This document shows, piece by piece, positions 53,777-64,000 of a stretch of 64,000 bases of DNA. Positions within the stretch are counted from its first letter, which is position 1. Every line of letters starts with the position of its first letter. Below the pieces are notes generated by a model. The model was not told where the DNA came from and made no database searches. It saw only the letters and a program-made list of their open reading frames with translations. The translations under genes were made by a program, and so were the position numbers. Source of the DNA: Agelaius tricolor (lineage: Eukaryota > Chordata > Aves > Passeriformes > Icteridae); NCBI GenBank assembly GCA_023055355.1, contig JALJCS010000054.1, forward strand, positions 1,860,001 through 1,924,000. Reading direction: 5' to 3'.

Positions 53777-56269
53777 CTGTGGAGGGAAGACAGAACAGTC
53801 CTCCTGGTTAATGCTGTGACAGGGCTGGAAGCACACACCACACACACCACAGACGCTCCAAGCAGCGAAATGACCGATCCATGCCTGGCTCTTGTTAGGC
53901 ACAGCAATGATTATGGAGTCACGGCGTGGAAGGGGCATGCACGACACCCAGGGAGGGGCAGCCCTGCTCCCAGGACGCTCCTCCACATTCCCCTTCTGCC
54001 CAGGAGCCAGAGAGGTTTCCCCACCTCCTGCAGCCCAAGGTGAGTTTGTCCCGGTGCAGGTGGAGCACCAGGAGCAGCCCGGGCTCTTGGATCAGGGTCA
54101 CCTGAACCAGTGCAGGCACACAGAGGAGCCTTTCCCAGCTCACCCCAGTGCCTCCTCACTGGTTTCCAGCATGACCAGGATGGGAGCACACACAGAGCTC
54201 ACTCTTGGACGGGAGGGAGGGACAGGGCTGAGGAACCAGAGCCCAGCAGGAGGGAGCACATGGCCAGGACAGGGCCCTGTCCCCACCTCCCACACGTCCC
54301 TTGTCACATCACTTCTGCCCAAGATGCCTGAAACCCCAGGGGGATCCCAAGGTGGAAGGGGTTCAGCACACCTGGAATTCAGAGTCTCACCCCAAGTGAG
54401 GCTGACAGCGCCCTGCTGCCTGCTCAAGCAGGACTGAGGGACCTTTCTGTGGGATTTCATTGATCTTCCTCTGGGAACCACTGCAGCAATGTGGAGTCAC
54501 CACCCCGAGGAGGCTCACCAGGCTCAGAGGTTTTCACATCACAAAGGGGGGTGTGGTGTGGACATCCCACATCCACCTGGTGCTCTGACTGCCACACTCC
54601 CTCCTCTGGGCCCATCCCCTTGCCTCACCCTTGGGAGCAGCAATCCCATCCCCAGGACAGGGCACCTGGCCCTGCTCCATAGCAGATCCCATGGGATTGA
54701 TGCCTCCTGCACCAGAGAGCTCCAGAGAGTTCCCCTCTTGGCTGGGGAGGAACATGGGCATGGATCAGCCAGCTCTGGGCACACCAAGGTTTAAGAGGAA
54801 GGAATAAATGAATTACTTTGCCAAGGTGCCCAGGGCATGTCCAGCCCTGGGGCTCCATCCTGGGATCTCCCTGCCCAGCTGCTGGGAGGGATTGCAGGTG
54901 GCACTGCAGGATCACCAAGTTGCTTGGACAACTGTTTCCATGTTACTGTGCATCCACCAAGCGCCTCAGACACATTTTAAAGCACAAAATGCCACCTTGA
55001 GGCAAGAGCTGACACTGGTGATGGTGCAGCTGGTCGGTCCCACAGCAGGGAGGGCGTTGGGCTGGCACCACCTCGGCCCAGGAGTGATGTCCCGGCCATG
55101 GGCACCCCTTGCTCCCACTCCTGGCAGCTGCACAGCCCCTTCCCACATCCTGCTCTCAGCAGCTCCTTGGAAAGGTGCCCTCTGAAGCCATCCATGCCAC
55201 CAAAGTCACCCATGCCACTCTGGGAGCAGCTCCAGCAGCCATAGGACACCACTGAAGGGACCTGGCAACCCAGGGACAAAGAAAAGCCTGGACCCCTTCA
55301 TCCTGGCTCCAAGCTCAGCTCCTTTGGGGCACACAGACAGCTCGTGGGTGCCCTCTCCTGCTGCCACAAAACAGCGGTGGTGGCCGTGCCCAGCCTGGTC
55401 CCCAGGCAGCCCCACCCTGCTCCGTGTCCTCTTCTGCTTGGCCCAGGGAGGAGCAGCCAGGAGCAAACCCCACAGCTGCAGCCCAGCTCCTGCCAGGGGT
55501 TTTGAGCCCTGTGTGAGCACACAAAGACTCCAGAAGTTTTGGGAGAAGCTGATGGACCCTGAGGCACAGAGCACCCCAGACTGGCAGCCACTCTCTGCGG
55601 GGACAGAAACCTCTCCTGGCATTCCCAGCCTGGAGATCAGCAGAAGGTTGGACCTTTTTGCCCAATCTGGCATTCCCAGCCTGGAGATCAGCAGAGGCTT
55701 GGACCTTTTTGCCCAGTCCCCCTCAAATCTGAGCTCCCCAGAAGAGGAGAGCAGCTGCTCAGTACCCGACCACTCAGCTGCATGAGTTCACAACATCCAC
55801 AAATAGATTTAAACAGGGCAAACCATGGCAAATTTTCCTTCCCAGCTGGAAAGGGAAGGTGACAAGGGAAGGTGACAAGGTCCAAGCACCAGGATCCCAG
55901 GGTGGCTGCAAGGGGCACACAGCCCTGCCCCACCTCTGCTTGTCCTGCTGGCGCTGCTTCCATGTTTTGCTCCAGACTGAGATCCATCCTTTGTGCTGAG
56001 TAAGAGCAGCCAGGGCCTGATCCAGCTCTGCTGGGCTCCAGCTCTAAAAGGCTGCAGAGGATTAATCAACTGCACTGATTAACGAGCACTGGCTGCTAAT
56101 GACTGTGCCAGCTGCCAGAAGCTGAGTGGGTGAAGTTCCCTCCTCAGGGGGGGCTGATGCCAGAGCAGCAATTCCAGGCAGCTGGAATTGCACCAATCCC
56201 CACCTGCACAGGTGCAGGAACAGCTTCAAGGCCTCTTCACACCCCTGAGATGATCCTGTCTTCATTCCC

Positions 56270-56540
56270 CAGGTCACCATGCAATGGTTTGGGTGGGAAG
56301 GGGCCTTAAGGATCATCCCATTCCACCCCATCCATGGCAGGGACACCTCCCACTGCCCCAGGCTGCTCCAACCCCAGTGTCCAACCTGGCCCTGGGCACT
56401 GCCAGGGATCCAGGGGCAGCCCCAGCTGCTCTGGGAATTCCAGCCCAGGCAGGAATTCCTTGCCAAGATCCCAGCCCAATCTCCCCTTTCCCAGTGGGAG
56501 CCATTCCCTGGCTCCTGTCCCTCCATCCCTTGTAAAATCC
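56270..56540 (-). mobile_element. CR1-like LINE 3' end
   Basis: The plus strand reads 'gcaatggtttgggtgggaag', 'ccatccatggcagggacacc', 'gggcactgccagggatccag' and 'attccttgccaagatcccag': an inverted CR1 3' end of about 270 bp. It closely matches the plus-strand copy at 22700-23085. Confidence 0.8.
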
Positions 56541-56751
56541 TGATGGGGCTCAGGAGGTATCAGCTCAGGAGATATCAGCTGGACCTGCTGATATTGGCTA
56601 AATATGTAAAGACAGAACTTGAATCCATCTTTGTTGGATTATCATTTTCCTCCTTCAGCTCCACAGTGGAAATTTCCTTTCTGCTTCTCAACCCCATTCC
56701 TGCTGAGACCCACTGGGGTTTGTTCAGGGGCTCTTGGCTGCAAGTTCCAGG

Positions 56752-56995
56752 CAGAAGAATCATGGAATGTTTAGGTTGGAAAAGCCCTCTAAGGCCACCA
56801 AATCCAACCACCCCCAGCACTGCCAAGGCCACCACCAACCCCTGTCCCCAAGTGTCACATCCACAGGGCTTTTAAAACCCTCCAGGGATGGAAACTCCAC
56901 CCCTGGGCAGCTGTGCCAGGGCTGCACAAACCTTTACAGGAAGAAATTTTCCCAAAATCCAGCCTGACCCTCCCCTGGCACAGCCTGAGGCTGTT
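56752..56995 (-). mobile_element. CR1-like LINE 3' end
   Basis: The plus strand reads 'gaatcatggaatgtttaggt', 'ctctaaggccaccaaatcca' and 'ctgtccccaagtgtcacatc': an inverted CR1 tail of a different subtype from the copy at 56270-56540. Confidence 0.75.
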
Positions 56996-57047
56996 TGACA
57001 ATCTGTGACTTTCCACTGGGATTTCAAATTGCAGCGTCACCATTCCG

Positions 57048-57695
57048 CCCCATTCCTTGGGATGGACATCCTTGCCTGACCCCATTCCTAGGGATGGACA
57101 TCCCTGCTTGACCCTATTCCTTGGGATAGACACCCCTGTTCCACTCCATTCCTTGGGATGGACATCCCTGCCTGACCCCATTCATTGGGATGGACATCCC
57201 TGTTCCACTCCATTCCTTGGGATGGACACCCCTGTTCCACCCCATTCCTTGGGATGGACACCCCTGTTCCACCCCATTCCTTGGGATGGACACCCCTGTT
57301 CCACCCCATTCCTTGGGATGGACACCCCTGCCTGACCCCATTCCTTGGGATGGACACCCCTGCCTGACCCCATTCCTTGGGATGGACACCCCTGTTCCAC
57401 CCCATTCCTTGGGATGGACACCCCTGCCTGACTCCATTCCTTGGGATGGACACCCCTGTTCCACCCCATTCCTTGGGATGGACACCCCTGTTCCACCCCA
57501 TTCCTTGGGATGGACACCCCTGCCTGACCCCATTCCTTGGGATGGACACCCCTGTTCCACCCCATTCCTTGGGATGGACACCCCTGCCTGACCCCATTCC
57601 TTGGGATGGACACCCCTGCCTGACCCCATTCCTTGGGATGGACACCCCTGTTCCACCCCATTCCTTGGGATGGACACCCCTGCCTGACCCCATTC
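57048..57695. repeat. 32-bp two-type minisatellite, 20 copies
   Basis: Twenty units with strict 32-bp spacing (57052, 57084 ... 57660) and core 'attccttgggatggacaccc'. Each unit ends either 'ctgcctgacccc' (type D) or 'ctgttccacccc' (type F). Read left to right: D D F D F F F F D D F D F F D F D D F D. The leftmost units carry most private changes. Confidence 0.95.
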
Positions 57696-60314
57696 CTTGC
57701 TCTGAGCCCAAAATCCCGTTTCCCACCCCGCTGAGGGAGATGCTGGAAGTGCTGGGTGAAAGCAGGAGTGGAGCACGGCAGATTCCTCTAGAGGGAAACC
57801 TACACTTGTCTGATGGAAGCAGCTCAGTGCAGCACTGAAACGCTGACTCACCCTCCTCCTCCTCCTCCTCCTCCTCCTGCTGCTGCTCCTCCTTCCCCTC
57901 CCGTTCCCAGCACTTGTCTCCGCCAGCCAAAATAAATCTCGGGTACCTCCCTGCCCTCATTTATTTGTTTGGCAGCACTTCACAGACGCCTTTGAGCCTC
58001 GCAGCAATAAAAAAAAAAAGGAAATAAAATATTGCTGAGCAACCCCCTGATGGAAAAAGTCTATTGGAAACAGCTTGTTCAGTGCAGGGAGATTTCTCCC
58101 TCCGGATCCCAGCCTGGCTCTCGGGCTGAGCAGGGCTCTGCAGGGCCCAGCCTGGCTGCAGGAGGGTGGGAAGCTCTGCACCAGCAGGAGAATGGGAAGG
58201 GAAGGGCATGGAGGGAGCCAGCCCTGCTGTGCTGCAGCCCAAGGGAAATCCCTCCAGCAGGGCTGGACCCGGGGGTGCCACTCCCAAGCTGCTTTTGTCC
58301 CCGTTTTCCCACAGACAGGGCTCCCCTGGGTGGAAAAGCACAGGATGGGGGGGCTGGAGCATCCTGCAGCAGCTCCAGACCTGGCAGGGATCAGGAGCCT
58401 CCTCCCACCAGCAGGAGCAGGAATTGTGCTGGAAGGGATGGGAAGAGGTGGGAACAGCAGCCCAGGACATTTTTGTACAGGGTGGGAGCACCAGAGGGAA
58501 GGAGTCAGGGAATGTGTTTTAAATAGGAATTCCAGAGGTGGAAGGACTGGATTTCTCAATAATAAATCACTTATAACAATCCATAAATGATCTGCAATAA
58601 TTATCTGTGCAATAACCACTTTGCTCTTCCCTTGGGCCTCACCTGTCCATCATCCCCATTCAAATGGACAGATCTTCCTTTACAGACATTTGCCCTCAAA
58701 ACCACGGGAATTTAAAAACCAGGAGAAATCTGGGCAGTAGGAACGCAGGGAGATGCCAACTTCAGCCCCCAATTCCCACTTTTAGGAGTGCGAGTGGGGC
58801 TGTGCTTTTCCTGGACGGTTCCCAAGCACATCAGGGCTGAGTCCAGCTCTGGGTCCAGCTCCCCATCCTGCCTCCTGTGCATCCCTGGGAAGGGCAGGCT
58901 CAGCAGCACAAAGAGCCATTTTCCATCTTCACACTGACCCCACTCCATCCCTGGGGCTGCTCCAAGGCAAGGGCAGAGCTGCACGACCCCTGTGCCACAG
59001 CTGTGAGCTGATGGCTCCCATGGATTCATCCCTTTAGCCACAAGGCCCTATTTTCACATCATGGCCTTCATCTCCCTCTTCCTCAACCCCTGCAGCCTCC
59101 CAGGCTCTGCTCTGGGGGTGCTGCTGGCTTTGGAGGGGCTGCCACGAGCTCCATGCCAGCACTGCCAGCCTGGCCAAGGACTCTGCTCCATCCCAAGCCT
59201 TGCTCCCATTCCCTGCCCTTAGGAAAGGCACTTTTTAGGAGCACACGAGGAACAGGGAGGAACTGAGTCAATATTTGGCCTCACTGCTGGATCCAGGAGT
59301 ATGGGCTCTGGGAAGGGGCTTGAACCTGAAAATGGAACTGGTGCCCCTGTTTTTATAGGACAGAGCACAATTTCCTCTTTCTCCTGCTTCCAGGCCTAAG
59401 ATGCAGCCCCATTTTATCATCAGGATTCTCCACAGGAAGCAGGAGCTGCAGAGCTCTGATAACATTGGAGGAAACCCTGGAAACATGTAAAGGATTGTTT
59501 CAGCCCCAGGCTTTGCCTCAAATAAACCTGCTGAGCTTCTTCCTTACACACAGCCCTTAACCACTGACATTCAAAGCAACAACCCCCAACCAGGCTTTTA
59601 TTCAGCCTCCAAAGAGCAAACACCATCTTCCTACTGCTCCATCCCCTCCAGGATCAAAGCCTGCAGCTCCAGGGATTAGCAAAGCCAGGGATGATGAGCA
59701 GAGCCTTTGGGACCTGCTTCCCAGAGAAGGATCAGGGCAAATGGGGTGTAAATAAGGGCTGAAGGCAGAAATGCCCTGTTCTGTCCCCAGGGAGAGCACA
59801 GGCAGGTTTGCAGAGCCAGCTCCCACACTGAGGGCTCAGCAAAACCCACCCAGCACACAACAAAATCCTCTTTATAAAGCTCCAGTTAAACCCAGCCCAA
59901 AGCAGCAGCTCCTTATTTTGGGAAGGGTGTGTTTGGCAGAGCAAGTGGGTAAAGATGAGCTGTGCCAGGCTGGGCTTTGCTGCAGGCAAACTCAATCCAT
60001 CCTTCTAATTACAGACCTTTTAACTAATTACAGGCTGAGGCTTCTGGGCTTGCAAAGTGACTGATTTTGATGCTTTCTCACCACCTTCAGCTCTGGGTTA
60101 AACTTGGCCTATCCAAGGTGGGCAGACAGGTGAGAGGGTGCTGCTGGCAGAAGTTTCCAGAGTCAGGAGAGCAGGAGGGGAAAAGTCCTTTCTGCAAATA
60201 AGACTTAAAACTGCTCAGTTCAGAGGCTGCTTCTCTCCAGAGCAAGGGTTAATTCAGCTCTAGGAGTGACAGTGCTACTGGACAGCCACAGATGGACATC
60301 AGGGAACCCCCAGA

Positions 60315-60600
60315 GACCAGAGAATCTGGAATGGTTTGGGCTGGAAGGGACCTTAAATCCCATCCAGTGCCACCCCTGCCATGGCAGGGACACCTCCCAC
60401 TGTCCCAGGTGGATCCAAGCCCCAGTGTCCAGCCTGGCCTTGGGCACTGCCAGGGATCCAGGGGCAGCCCCAGCAAATCTGGGAATTCCAGCCCAGCCCC
60501 TGCCCACCCTCCCAGCCAGGAATTCCTTGCCAAGATCCCTTCTGACCCTGCCCTCTGGCACTTTGAAGCCACCAAGACCTAAAAGCTCTTCCACAGCTTT
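60315..60600 (-). mobile_element. CR1-like LINE 3' end
   Basis: The plus strand reads 'tctggaatggtttgggctgg', 'ccctgccatggcagggacac', 'ggcactgccagggatccagg' and 'gaattccttgccaagatccc': an inverted CR1 3' end, the closest relative of the copy at 56270-56540. Confidence 0.8.
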
Positions 60601-61587
60601 GACCTGAACCAGCAGCCTGGCCATGAGGTTGTTCAGTGTAAGGAAGCAAAATGAAATCAGAGAAGTCAGCTGTGTATAATTAAAACGAGTAATGATGTCC
60701 TAATGAATGGCCAGGCAAACTGAAGCACTGGGAAGAGCAGGGCAGAGACAAACCCTGTCCCTGTGAGGATGGACAGGGCCTTTGTGCAGAAAATCAGTCA
60801 CCAAATGATCCCTGCAATGCTCCCCAAAGGTTCTCAGCTATCCCAGTCCCTGGTTCTCAGCTCAGCCCAATCCCTGGACACTGGGAGGGAGAATCCCTTC
60901 CCAGCCAGGCAGCTCCAGCATTTCCCCCTGCTCCAGGAGCCACTCCTCCCAGCTCCCACTCTCAATCCCCCCTGCTCCAGTTCAAGCTCACTATTTCCCA
61001 TTCTCAATTGCAAACTGCACCTAAAGCCCACTCATGTGTTCCTAAACACCCAAAAGGCATTCTGTGAATCCCTTTCCTGCAGCTTGTGCTGCTTGGGATC
61101 CGTTCCTGGTTTTGGGAGAGAAAACCCCAGCCAGAGGAGCTGCTGCCACTGCTCACCCAAGTCTCTCCTCAAGGACAGACAAAGTCCTCAGCACGGCAGC
61201 TCTGAGCAAAGCTCAGCTCTGGCTGAGCCTGAGATTAAACTGTGAGCACTGGAGTGGATTTAAACAAAGCCATGGAGTGGAAGTCTCTGGGAAAGGAGCA
61301 GGGCTGGGGATGAGTGCAGGGAGCTGTCAGGAAGCAGCAGTGTTTAGGGGCACTCCTGGTGATTATCCACTGGGTTGGACGGACAAGGAGCTGAACTCCA
61401 GCTGGATCTGACATCCCTGCCTCAAAATCAGAGCATCATGGCCCTGCCTGCCTCCTTCCCAGCACTGCCAAGAGGGGAAAACCTGCTGGCTTCTCATCCA
61501 TTTTCCAAAGGAAAAGGGGAAAACCTGCTGGCTTCTCACCCATTTTCCAAAGGAAAAGGCCCCAAAGAGAGATGCTGAGGGCAGCTC

Positions 61588-61657
61588 CATCCCATCCCAT
61601 CCCATCCCATCCCATCCCATCCCATCCCATCCCATCCCATCCCATCCCATCCCATCG
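61588..61657. repeat. (ATCCC)n pentanucleotide microsatellite
   Basis: About 14 perfect copies of ATCCC. They give regular open frames on both strands, an artefact of the repeat. Confidence 0.97.
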
Positions 61658-61924
61658 ATGCTTCCCTGGCTGCCTCAGGCATTTGTGGAGGCACTGCCTG
61701 GATACAGCAGGATTTTTAAGCCTTGATTTTTTATTCTAAGCCTTAATCAGCGGGTTTCTTACCCCAAAATTAGAAAAAAAAAATTAAAAGAACAGTCTTG
61801 AGTGGGAATGCTCTGTCCTTCCTCAAGGACAGGGTGCAGAGACCAGAGTCCTTCAGGCTCATGCACAAACCCTGCCCTGGCATGTGACACCAAAGCACTG
61901 CCAGGGCTTTGAGTCTCCTGGGAA

Positions 61925-62070
61925 TCCCAGAATCACAGCATGGTGAGGGTTGGAAGGGGCTCTAAAGCCCATCCCATTCCACCCCTGCCATGGACAGGGA
62001 CCTTCCACCACCCCAGGGTGCTCCAAGCCCCATCCTTGGGCACTGCCAGGGACAGGGAATGCCAGGGGTG
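61925..62070 (-). mobile_element. CR1-like LINE 3' end
   Basis: The plus strand reads 'tcccagaatcacagcatggt', 'gaggttggaaggggc'-like words and 'gggcactgccagggacaggg': an inverted, 5'-truncated CR1 end beginning with the usual 'agaatca' terminus. Confidence 0.75.
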
Positions 62071-63228
62071 CAGCACAGCAGCCCCCAGACCTCACACTTG
62101 TCTCTCCTCCTGCCTGCTCCTTGCCAGTGCTAGACTTTGTGGGACTGAGCTCCAGTGGGATGGGATATTCCTGATGTTCCTGCCCCAGGGAGCAGCTCCT
62201 GCCTGTCCCAGTGTCCCCAGCTCAGCCTGTGCAGCCTCAAGGCCACCACGAGCACGACACCTTCCTGTGGAAAGGAGGAATTTTGGGGCTGGTGCTGGAG
62301 CCAGGCTGAGGGATGTGCTCATCCCCTCACAAGTTTAACCCCTGTGGGAGCCAGGTTATGTGGAATAAACCAGGAGTGCCCTCTTCATTAAGGGAGGCTC
62401 AGACTGAACCAAAATCCTTCTGCTTAATAAATGAGGGTAAAGTCAGCCCAGATTAGAAAATCCCTCTAACAAACAAGCCTGCAGACTGAAGCAGCTCTGC
62501 CCTGAGTGCTGGTTGTTTTCTCTGGCTGATTTTAACCCCATTTCCTGCCTCTCACTGACACCACCCTCGACCTCTGGACTGCCAGCTCAGCTCCAGGGGG
62601 GACACGGGTGATGAATTCCTCACAAGAACAGCACAAACACCACAAACCCTGAGGATTTGGAGGGATGAATCACCACACAAAACAAGAACAGTTAGAGATT
62701 CATTACTGGGAGAAGGGGAGGCTGGGTGGGATGGGAAGAGGAAAGAGCAGGGTTGGGATGAGTTACTTTGGGAATATTCATGGTATCTCAAATACCCAAA
62801 GTGCTGCACCCTGACCAGACCCTCTAGGGGGTGTGGGGTTCATAACAGGAATGTCATTACAAATCCCAGTATCCCACATCCCAGCCTGACTCCCAGGGAA
62901 GCTTTTTTAGCTCATTAAAGGATAATGAATCTGTATTTTGAGGCCACAGAACCACTTGGTGTGACCACACTGAGCCTCACCTCTCCATGGAGGGGATCCC
63001 TCCCTTCCTTGAGAGCAAAACACATCCCAAATCCAGCAGAGGTGGTTTCTGACAGAAACCAGGAGAGGATCCAGGAAAATCCCCTTCCCTTTGAGACATT
63101 TAAGAGCAAGGAAGCATTTCCCCTGCTCTGCCCTCGCCTGAGCACTCCCAGGAGCACCCAGGAGCCGCTGGAGACAGGAATTTGGGGTGGGAATCACCAG
63201 CCTGGACCTCCACACCCCTGGCACTGAC

Positions 63229-63904
63229 CTGGGTTTCTGAGGGGACTCTTTGGGCTCCTTGGACCCAAACCAGCCGCTGCTCTTACTCCTCTCATCCCCC
63301 GCGGCCGAGGCGTGCACGGGGGTCCCTCTGTCCCCCTGGCCTTTGCCCCCGTGGTGGAAGAAGCCTCCCTTGGCTTTCTTGTCCTCCTTCCTGCCGTCCT
63401 CAGGCGCTCTGTCCTTGGCTGGCTCGGTGGGGAAGCCTAGAGGAGCTGCACCCTGGCTGGGTTTGCCCTCCAGGCGGGCGCTCTCCTCCATCCTGGCCCT
63501 GCCCAGGTGGTTGCTGAGGGTCACGGCCTTGGTGGACACCTTGAGCTCTTCCTGCAGGGCCAGGCTGGGAGGGGACGGGATGAACCTGGGCTCGTCCCTC
63601 TGCTGGGCCCTCTCCAGGCTGCCCAGCGCCCAGGGGGGCTCGGCGGGCAGGGGGGTGAAGCCCAGGGGCTCGTCCTGCCTGCGGGGCACGGGCAGGGGGG
63701 CAGAGGCGGGCGGGTTCCTGGGCACCGCTGCCTCCTCCCCGTACACGTGGCTGCCGTTGATGCACAGGGACGAGCGGGAGCCGGGCTCCCTGCGGGCCTG
63801 CGGGCTCTGCGGGGCGCCGGGCTCGGCGGGGCTGCGCTGGGCCGCATCATCATCGCTGAACGCTCTCTTGTGGCTCAGCTTGGGCGAGGCCAGCAGCTCC
63901 TTCA
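63229..63904 (-). CDS. RAB11FIP5: RAB11FIP5 exon with the post-C2 serine-rich region
   Basis: A 676-bp exon that reads (V)KELLASPKLSHKRAFSDDD, then RSSLCINGSHVYGEE, and ends GWFGSKEPKESPQKP. These segments match Rab11-FIP5 downstream of its N-terminal C2 domain. The minus-strand acceptor is 'gtttgctccccgcag' before 63904 and the donor 'acccag|gtcagt' at 63229/63228. It enters after one base of a codon and leaves two bases (AG), which is completed to Ser by either the large exon (C-CTG) or the penultimate exon (C-CCC). It is rich in serine and basic patches; SPKLSHKR-type motifs are typical phosphorylation regions in class I FIPs (family knowledge). The C2 exons must lie off the right edge. 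Confidence 0.92.
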
Positions 63905-64000
63905 CTGCGGGGAGCAAACACACAACAGAACCGACTGTGAAAAACAACAATCGCTTGGTCTGGAAATGTTCAAAGTTTAATAGGAATAAAATAGTAATAA
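63905..64000 (-). other. RAB11FIP5: RAB11FIP5 intron (partial, window edge)
   Basis: Intronic sequence upstream of the exon acceptor. Nothing else is recognisable in these 96 bases. Confidence 0.8.

Larger units (their letters stand above)
53777..63228 (-). other. RAB11FIP5: RAB11FIP5 intron upstream of the large exon
   Basis: About 9.45 kb with gt...ag borders on the minus strand. It contains four CR1 tails, a 32-bp array, a (CCT)n run and an (ATCCC)n run. The remaining stretches (53780-56260, 57890-60310, 60620-61580, 62075-63228) are unique and show no exon or RNA I can support. Confidence 0.8.

Noticed and set aside
53777..53907. Upstream extension of the large RAB11FIP5 frame to a Met at 53907
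   Set aside because: A good splice acceptor lies exactly at 53777-53779 and joins in phase with the upstream exon. The extension is intronic sequence that happens to be open.
57088..57960. A 290-codon minus-strand frame across the 32-bp array
   Set aside because: The reading frame rotates between units and is repeated on the other strand. It sits inside an intron of RAB11FIP5 and has no splice support.
62907..63228. Continuation of the RAB11FIP5 frame beyond the donor at 63229
   Set aside because: The donor 'acccag|gtcagt' fits the phase of the next exon, and the continuation shows no similarity and soon becomes intron-like.

Overview
This window looks like a piece of a bird genome, most likely a songbird (passerine) and probably a small, GC-rich, minisatellite-rich microchromosome. 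The evidence is many truncated CR1-type LINE tails, long terminal repeats (LTRs) of a type I associate with songbird endogenous retroviruses, and two recognisable neighbouring genes, SFXN5 and RAB11FIP5. From memory these two are also neighbours, in the same orientation, in human 2p13. The species and chromosome are inference; the genes are read directly from spliced exons.

Left third (1-26000): the 5' part of SFXN5, a mitochondrial sideroflexin, on the minus strand. Exon 1 is at 25735-25791 inside a CpG island, exon 2 at 14058-14126 and exon 3 at 4517-4594. All three are in phase 0 with GT/AG borders; later exons lie off the left edge. The promoter carries two minus-strand ZNF143/THAP11-type motifs. 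A degenerate arginine-tRNA-like sequence sits in intron 1 just inside the gene. The introns are packed with about 20 unrelated tandem arrays (unit lengths from 5 to about 112 bp).

Middle (26000-44650): the interval between the two genes. It holds more minisatellites and an unusual composite on the plus strand. A retroviral LTR end with a primer-binding-like site (36811-36828) is followed directly by an intronless, fully open copy of the splicing factor YJU2 (36873-37811). Next come its 3' UTR and a 51-base poly(A) tract, then a second copy of the same LTR end plus primer-binding-like site (38158-38291). A decayed class II-type provirus follows (protease, reverse transcriptase, RNase H, integrase, env; no gag seen). 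A separate 450-bp solo LTR (36301-36750) is nested in the upstream LTR copy. The provirus ends without a 3' LTR where a minisatellite begins near 43010.

Right third (44655-64000): the 3' part of RAB11FIP5, a Rab11 effector of recycling endosomes, on the minus strand. It has an exon at 63229-63904, a very large frame-preserving exon at 51083-53776, a 166-bp exon at 45674-45839 and the last coding exon with the Rab11-binding helix at 44655-44867. The stop codon lies inside the last unit of a 43-bp minisatellite. The N-terminal C2-domain exons should lie off the right edge.

SFXN5 and RAB11FIP5 run in the same direction with the composite YJU2/provirus between them. The long open frames elsewhere come from tandem repeats and are not called as genes. 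I see no CRISPR array, rRNA or intact mobile element.
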